Shown one piece after another: positions 58,221 through 64,000 of a stretch of DNA of 64,000 bases; the first letter of the stretch is position 1, and each line of letters opens with the position of its first letter. The stretch spans positions 186,001 to 250,000 of the forward strand of contig JAIQDT010001096.1 in assembly GCA_021521415.1 (NCBI GenBank), read 5' to 3'. This DNA is from Bidens hawaiensis. Lineage: Eukaryota; Streptophyta; Magnoliopsida; Asterales; Asteraceae. Both the position numbers and the translations under genes were made by a program. Under the pieces are notes generated by a model that saw only the letters and a list, made by a program, of their open reading frames with translations, had not been told where the DNA came from and ran no database searches.

Positions 58221-59532
58221 ATGGACGCTTCAGCATTAAACAACCCTCAGTTACAGCAATTGATCAATGTAAGCTCCATTCTAATTTCTTATTGTTTAAT
58301 TTTTCAGTATTTATATGTATTTACTGTAGCTTATAGTTGTGACTTGTGAATGATAGATCTTGAATTAATTCGGAATATTGAAGCTGGGTTATATTCGAAA
58401 TTAGATGATTGAACTCGAACCTAACGAGTTGAATTTTGAGTTTTTCGAGTCCGATTCGAATACTGAACAGTTATTGTTGACAAACTGTTATTGAAGTCAA
58501 AGTCAATTAATAAATCCATGAAATGAACTAACAAATTAAATAAACTAGAAACCGATTACTAGATGATCGATTTAGAATTTTACACATTTATTATTATTGA
58601 TATAGGGGCAAGGTTGCAAAAGCCGCTAGGCAGCTGACTGTAAATATGAAGAAAGTTAATTTCTATAATTTAAAGGTGTTTTAGTGGTTCAAAATGGTTC
58701 TCAAAGTTCTCAATTTGCAAAGGGTTCTCTTAGGATCCTTACCCTATATATATATATATATTAATTTATAGGAATAAGAATTATGTTTTATTTTTTAACT
58801 CAAAACCGGCCCCAGTTGACCGACTAGATGTGTGCTTTTGGCTGAGGTTGACCACATTTGATCGATTCTTAGTAACTAGGCGGAGTTAAAGAAACTCTTT
58901 TCGGTGCCATGCCTTGTAGCGAGTACTCGGCCTTGGAAACCTACTTTTACAACTTTGTATAGGGGTAATTGTGTTTTTTTTTGGGTTGATCGTTAAATAA
59001 TGTTTCGGGCAACAAGCTGCGTTGCAAGCCCTTTTCGGATAGCAAAACTAGATCGTTTAAAAATAACATACACAGATTTTGGGGTCCTAGCATTACTATT
59101 CATGACCCGTTGGATTGAATGTTAAATGTTGGAATTTGAAGTATTAGAAGCTCTTTTGTAATTATGTGCCTTTATATTTATATATGTGTGTGTGTTTATT
59201 TATTTATGTCTTTATATATAAAATAAAAATAAAATGCATAAGATGAATTCGAATTTCGAATCGAAAATCACAAATTCGTGTGCAATTCGAAATTCAATTA
59301 CTAATTTTGAATTGAATATTAAAAAAGGAATTCAAATCTGGAGTTCGAGTTAGAATGAGTTTCTAGTTTTTTGAGTCCGATTTGTAAGCTAAAACTTATA
59401 AGCATGTAGGTGCTCCTTTTATAGTCTTATTGCTAGTTCAGTTCCGGTGAATCAAGTTGTCTCTCCCACTGTGCTCACCGTTACATGGACATGAGCATGA
59501 TGATAGTCAAGCGTTTTCAGTCGATGCAGTAA
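58221..59532 (+). pseudogene. TIM8: TIM8-type small Tim chaperone, middle exon not found
   Basis: Exon 1 (58221-58268) reads MDASALNNPQLQQLIN and has a clean GT donor. The last exon (59437-59532), after a TTGCTAG acceptor, reads FSSGESSCLSHCAHRYMDMS and ends VKRFQSMQ, matching the C-terminal half of TIM8 with the second CX3C motif (CLSHC). Plant TIM8 is about 77 residues. The centre, with the first CX3C and its WDKC context, should lie between, but I read 58269-59436 on the plus strand and found no match. Both exons are in phase 0, so joining them directly would leave 47 residues without the first Cys pair, unable to form the twin disulfides. TIM8 with TIM13 escorts hydrophobic proteins across the mitochondrial intermembrane space. 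The locus may be a relic or an allele with an internal deletion; a very diverged or far exon cannot be excluded. Confidence 0.75.
58269..59436. other. TIM8 intron filled with repeat scraps
   Basis: Two segments, 58380-58470 and 59230-59395, share TTCGAGT..GAGTCCGATT words and belong to the ATTCGAAT repeat family of 37010-37640, in the same orientation. An (AT)n tract lies at 58747-58760. No exon was found. Confidence 0.5.
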
Positions 59533-60500
59533 ACAAGAAACAACATCGAGGTTTTTAATTTTCATAATTTCAATGCATGATATCGTTTGTTATCTCTTCT
59601 CAAAATATTATCATGTATTTCTAGCACTTAAATTTGTTATGATTTTGATATGCATATCTTTAAAGTGACTTCATGACGATCATGTATTTGTTGTTTGCTG
59701 CGTGGTTATAATTTTGTCGTCTTTCTGTTTTCAACACGAAATGAACCAAATCTTTGGTTTTAGATTTTGTAGTTAACATGATTAAGTTAACCTTAACTAA
59801 TATTTTCATAACAAATCCAGTAAAATCACACTCATAGCGTAAGCTACTAGTAGGGAATAGAGAGGCCGCTTCCACCAAGTCCCCTGGGTGTAAAAAAACC
59901 ATTCTTTGCGTTTAAACTGTATTGTAATGTGTGGTGTGTTGTAAATCCATGTAACATAGAGTGTTGAGAGAATTATACACGAAGCAGATATAAGACCAAA
60001 CAATATAAAAACACGAACAAGCGAAGGCAAGAGTAGAGCTACGGCCACACGAAAACGTAGACTAGCATCGCTTTAATTTTATTATTATTATTTTTATTAT
60101 TATTATTATTATTACTACCCGACCAAGAAAGTAATATTAATATTTTGAAAAGTTCATAATCGTTCATTTTTGATAGGTTTGTGCTTAGTTATCTAAGTAT
60201 ATATCTTGTGTGCTAATGCGTACGTGACAGTAACATGACAGTCTTATTTCACATTTTAGTTAAACCGCTATCGTGATGTTAATGAAGCTAACAAAGAAAA
60301 GTTTCACACTAACCAAGAGATTAATACATAAACAAAGAGCCCAAAACTATTTACACAAATGTCTATAATCCTATAATAATTTCAACAAAAAAAAAACAAG
60401 ATCCCACACACATGTAGAAAGGGTTGCTTATATTTCCCATTCTATACAAACAATTCATCCTTTTCACCACAAATAAATCATAACCATAAAACTTGACTTC
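59533..60500. other. Region between the TIM8 and DHHC gene 3' ends
   Basis: The two genes converge here. Minus-strand frames at 59660-60048 look hydrophobic but match no family I know. An (ATT)n tract lies at 60078-60115. The 3' UTRs of both genes must end here. Confidence 0.45.
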
Positions 60501-63500
60501 TCATTGCCTATCTTGATCATCCAACCCACCACTAACAGTCCGGTTCGAGTCACCAAGACCCGACGCAACCGAACCAATATCACCCGCTAACTCCCAGCTG
60601 GACCACATGGACTGACCCGTTCGATCATATTGATCAACTCGGCCCGACCCAATATCCCACTTAGCCTTCATATCACCCATTTCTACATCACTTGGAGTTT
60701 TCTCCACATTGGAGCTCACAAAACCGCCCCCAAAAGACCGATGCATGGTCTCTGATTCTCGTTCCACCACCGCCCTGAAATCATTCTTTGACGGAGGAAT
60801 ACTTCCCCAAAACACCTCCTTGAAATTCTCAAGTATCCCTCGGTTATAAGGATTCACGGTTCGATCATATCTGTATCGAAAGTTCTCATATGTAGACTGC
60901 AAAATAACAAAATGTTAGCTATAGGGTGAGTTTACTGTACAATAATTGCTTAACGTATGATAGGTACGCGAGACGCTCAAAGGAAGCCAAAAACCTAAAA
61001 CGCTCACCAAACACTCAAAACGTTTTTCGTGAAAAAAGTAAAAAATTGATCGATTAACGATCCAAAACTGTTTTTTTTCGGTGAACCAATGATTAATTGG
61101 ATATGTATTGACGATTCCGAGATGTTGGGATGTGATTTCATGGATCGATTTCGTGAATAAAGGGTATTCGCGTACCTATTGTACGTTAAGGTATTATTGT
61201 ATTCTATCTTTTCTCATATTATATATTTATGTTGTAAGTTGCAAAGTATTAGTAAATTTACCTGGTTTGTGCTGATTAGATAAAGATGGAAGAATGTAAG
61301 ACCACCAACAAACCAAACACAAATGAAGGTATAAATTATTAACGCAATCGACGCCGGGGTCTTGATTAACGCACCCCAAATCGATGTATGCTCGCTATTC
61401 TTTATCTTTATCACATACACCCAACAAAAGGCGAATATATAAATACAAAGCGAAGTTGCTGAAGACACAAACATGAAATAGAATCTGTAGTTACGCTGCA
61501 ACGATATAAAAAAAAATTAATATGATAAACTTTTAATATAAGAAAAAAATAAATTATAACGATGTGAACTTACTAATCCGATACACTGACCGACCCACGG
61601 GCAGTGATGATCGAACCGGTCCACACAGTTATCACATATTGAGCAATGAGAGCAACGAGGCGGTCTATATAGCATGCAAGTCTCACAGTATTTGACTTTT
61701 ACAGTCAACCCGTTGTTGATGGTTACTTCTTTAAAGCGAGGTAAACGTAATGGAGGACTTTGGCCTGGCTCGACATTTTCTGGCTCGGGAGGGCGTGTGT
61801 TGCGTGGAACGATTCCCGGGTCTCTTCCGGAAGTTACTAGAAGCATTGTCAAAACCTGTAATAAAATTTACACTCACTAGTTTAACATATTATTAAAGAC
61901 AAAAGTTGTTAAAAAGTTAATAGGACTTACAAAAACTGTTAATACAACTGCTATGACCATAACTAATATTCCAAGATGGTTAAAATCATCGAGTAACTTT
62001 CTGCCAACGAATACGCAGAAAACTACAACCGGAGAAACTATCAGGGGTATTGACAGGAATATTGATTGTATATCTGGCCCGAATATTAACCGACCGCCAA
62101 AGAAAAATACCTGCGCAAAAAAATAGCAAAATTATAGAGAAAATACATCAATATATTGCAGGAATATTAATTGTATACATTGCTTTTTATTTTTATGTTT
62201 CAGTTTGAATTCATTGTATTTAATCCATTGGTTTACAGTATTTTGTTTCATGTATCTATGTAACTATAGTTAGGGTTGTGAACGAACCGAACCGAAATGA
62301 ACACCTAAGCGAACGGAATTTTTTTTTTTCGCGTGTATTTATTAAAGAAATGAACCCGTCCTTGAATAGTTCACAAACACAAATGAACAAGAATAATGAA
62401 TAATGATTTATTTGATTTGGCTAACTGAGAATGGTTAGTGTCAAACGGTTCGGCCAGGCTACCAAACTTGTGTTGGTGTTTTTTAAATATTTATATGTAT
62501 ATGTTTGTTTACATATAAATTAACCACAAAATATTCATACATGTTTTTGTTTTATAGTTAATAATAGTTTTGCTTAAATCTATATGATAAGATCAGAAAA
62601 TCCATAAAAAACATTAAAAACCTTTAATGAACATAAACGACTACATTATCGAACGTTTACGAACACAATTGAACGAACAAGAACTATGTTCATATTTGTT
62701 CATTTAGTTATCAAACGAATTTCTTGTTAACGTTCGTTCATTTATTAAACAGACGATCATAAATGAACCCCGTCGAACGTTCGGTTTGTACTTCGTTTAC
62801 AGCCCATTGCAATCAGCTAAAGCTGAAACGACTAATCAGAGCTGTAATCGGTAAACAGTTTTGTGTATCTAAATAGCCACTAAACTAATCCTAATTCCCA
62901 ATAAGCTGAACGACTAAACACTAAGGGTGAAACGAGCCGATCTTCTCGCGAGCTACTCAAGCTCGAATCGAGAAAAAGCTCGAAACAAGCCTAAGATAAA
63001 ACTCGTGTAGTTATTGAGCTCGAGCCTGAGCCTTATACGAGAAGCTCGTTTAGTCTCGTGAGCTGAGCTTTGGCTCATTTAAGGTTTTATCAAAATAAAT
63101 AAATATAATTACGTTAAACGTGTACAAGTTAATAATTATTATTATTATATAATACAATTACAAAGTTTGGTGCCGCAAAGTCCTGATTGGGCAACTTTGC
63201 GGCACCTTATTGATTATTTTTTTTATAATTTCAATCTGTAACAAACGTAACGAAAACGGAAAACCGACGTATGTCAATTTTGTTTTTTGTATTTTTTCAT
63301 TTTAGTTCTGGTTTGATAACGAACATGACGGAAACCGACCAAATTCAAGTAGACTCAACGCGTTTTAATTTAGTTCCAGTACCGTAACGAATGTGACAGA
63401 ATCAAACCGAATTTGCATAGATTCACTGCCTCAACATTGGGGATCAACAACGGTCGAGTTTTACCGACATCCGAATTTACCGGGTGACGCCACCCCATTG

Positions 63501-63914
63501 GTCCATCTCAAATCTTATTATTTTTTTGTGTTAGTTCCGGTACAATACCCACGTAACCAGAACCGTCCAAATTCGCGACGCACGCCGGGTAAAACACTAG
63601 TTAATACATAATAACTGAACTGAGCCCGAGCTTAAAAGAAAAAAAACAACTCACGAGCCGAACTCAAGCTTTAGAAAAAACAAACGAGCCAAATCGAGCC
63701 TGATCAACTGGATCAAGTGAATTACCAATTAAATTAAAATCTAACAATCCAAAAAAAAAAAAAAAAAAACTCAACTCATAATAACAACAAGAAATGAAAC
63801 AAAGTCAAAACAACTTACGTTGCTGCCTTTCCAAGCTTGATACGTACGGATGACATCCGTGGGTTCACCGGTAACAGACTCATCTGAATCTTTGGGTGGT
63901 TTAACTCCATACAT
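60501..63914 (-). CDS. DHHC-type protein S-acyltransferase (palmitoyltransferase)
   Basis: Five exons on the minus strand (63914-63819, 62110-61931, 61855-61574, 61495-61262, 60896-60501) join in frame to 395 residues, a normal length for plant PATs of the PAT5-9 type. It begins [15 protein letters not shown]1 and TM2 are in exon 2 (residues about 45-68 and 77-97). The Cys-rich domain in exon 3 runs from [19 protein letters not shown] to [12 protein letters not shown], with the catalytic DHHC at 174-177. TM3 and TM4 are in exon 4. Exon 5 has a TTxE-like STYE (265-268) and the NPYNRG motif (279-284), then a long soluble tail ending DDQDRQ. The enzyme attaches palmitate to cysteines of membrane proteins, probably at the Golgi or plasma membrane. 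All Cys/His ligands look present. The ATG at 63914 is preferred over one at 63908 because it gives the frame matching the family start. Intron 1 holds several transposons. Confidence 0.95.
62273..62805. mobile_element. GAACGAAC-rich hAT-like MITE in DHHC intron 1
   Basis: Left end GGGTTGTGAACGAACCGAAC and right end GTTCGGTTTGTACTTCGTTT then ACAGCCC are imperfect inverted copies. Many GAACGAAC/GTTCGTTC words inside. No clear duplication. Confidence 0.65.
62934..63716. mobile_element. GAGCTCGAGCC-family MITE, copy 4, split by an insertion
   Basis: The left half (62934-63132) starts AAGGGTGAAACGAGCCGATC and contains CGAGCCTGAGCC. The right half (63601-63716) resumes with GAGCCCGAGC and ends GAGCCTGATCAA. 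A Helitron-like insertion lies between. Confidence 0.65.
63150..63600 (+). mobile_element. Helitron-like element nested in a MITE
   Basis: Starts near AAAGTTTGGTGCCGCAAAGT and ends CGCACGCCGGGTAAAACACT followed by AG, then T of the host: a CTAG end like 56107-56705. Two imperfect units with TTAGTTCCGGTACCGTAACG-like sequence are inside. GTTAATA flanks both sides (63128-63134 and 63600-63606). Helitrons do not make duplications, so this may be coincidence or a different mechanism. Confidence 0.5.
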
Positions 63915-64000
63915 GTTTGTTGTTTGTTGTTTGTATATCTGTATTGTCAACTGGTTGTGTCAGGTTTTGTGTGTCTAAAATGTAAAGCCGTGGACAATGA
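63915..64000 (-). other. 5' UTR/promoter start of the DHHC gene
   Basis: Only 86 bp upstream of the ATG lie in the window. It is A-rich with repeated AAACAAC on the minus strand, as in a leader. The promoter lies beyond the edge. Confidence 0.4.

Noticed and set aside
59660..60048. Two overlapping minus-strand hydrophobic frames
   Set aside because: No recognisable family, no splice or promoter context, and overlapping in different frames; probably chance in AT-rich DNA.

Overview
This is eukaryotic nuclear DNA from a flowering plant. The genes have short exons with GT..AG junctions and AT-rich introns, and they belong to plant-type families: CASP-like, plant Atos-like, IBS1-type CDK-like kinase, and plant DHHC acyltransferase. 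Intergenic DNA is packed with LTR retrotransposons, Helitrons and MITEs. The repeat style resembles Asteraceae, but I cannot prove the family. There are no CRISPR arrays, operons or rRNA genes, and I found no convincing tRNA.

Layout. 321-10221 is a complete LTR retrotransposon on the minus strand. It has 1.1-kb LTRs, a TCTAT target duplication, a PBS and a PPT. It keeps a frameshifted gag and a scrap of integrase but has lost the rest of pol. On its opposite strand lies a five-exon gene (2572-5745) with its own TATA box. 11133-12938 (minus) is a three-exon CASP-like membrane protein. 13.0-20.1 kb is gene-free, with microsatellites and several MITEs. 20128-22241 (minus) is a five-exon Atos-like protein, preceded by a 2-kb region carrying a 110-bp minisatellite. 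24.5-27.8 kb is gene-free. 27768-33607 is a second complete LTR element (406-bp LTRs, CGCAC duplication) with no retroviral genes, GC-rich repeats and an extra LTR-like block inside it. A minisatellite follows at 33.7-34.7 kb. 34.7-49.2 kb is a transposon graveyard with a Helitron cluster at 39.7-43.3 kb. A Helitron at about 46979-49194 carries exons of an aromatic amino acid decarboxylase and the last exon of the Helitron helicase.

49846-55729 (plus) is a seven-exon membrane-anchored CDK-like kinase whose introns hold several MITEs. 58221-59532 (plus) has the first and last exons of TIM8, a mitochondrial intermembrane-space chaperone, but I cannot find the middle exon. 60501-63914 (minus) is a complete five-exon DHHC S-acyltransferase with nested transposons in intron 1.

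The host genes are unrelated to one another: Casparian-type membrane scaffold, Atos-like nuclear protein, kinase, mitochondrial import, protein palmitoylation. They are ordinary neighbours. The most unusual content is in the mobile DNA. The leading candidate is the pol-less retrotransposon carrying an antisense, spliced, self-promoted gene arranged tail to tail with gag. Next come the Helitron with captured decarboxylase exons and the TIM8 locus with its missing exon. All splice sites were called by eye from frame continuity and GT..AG motifs.
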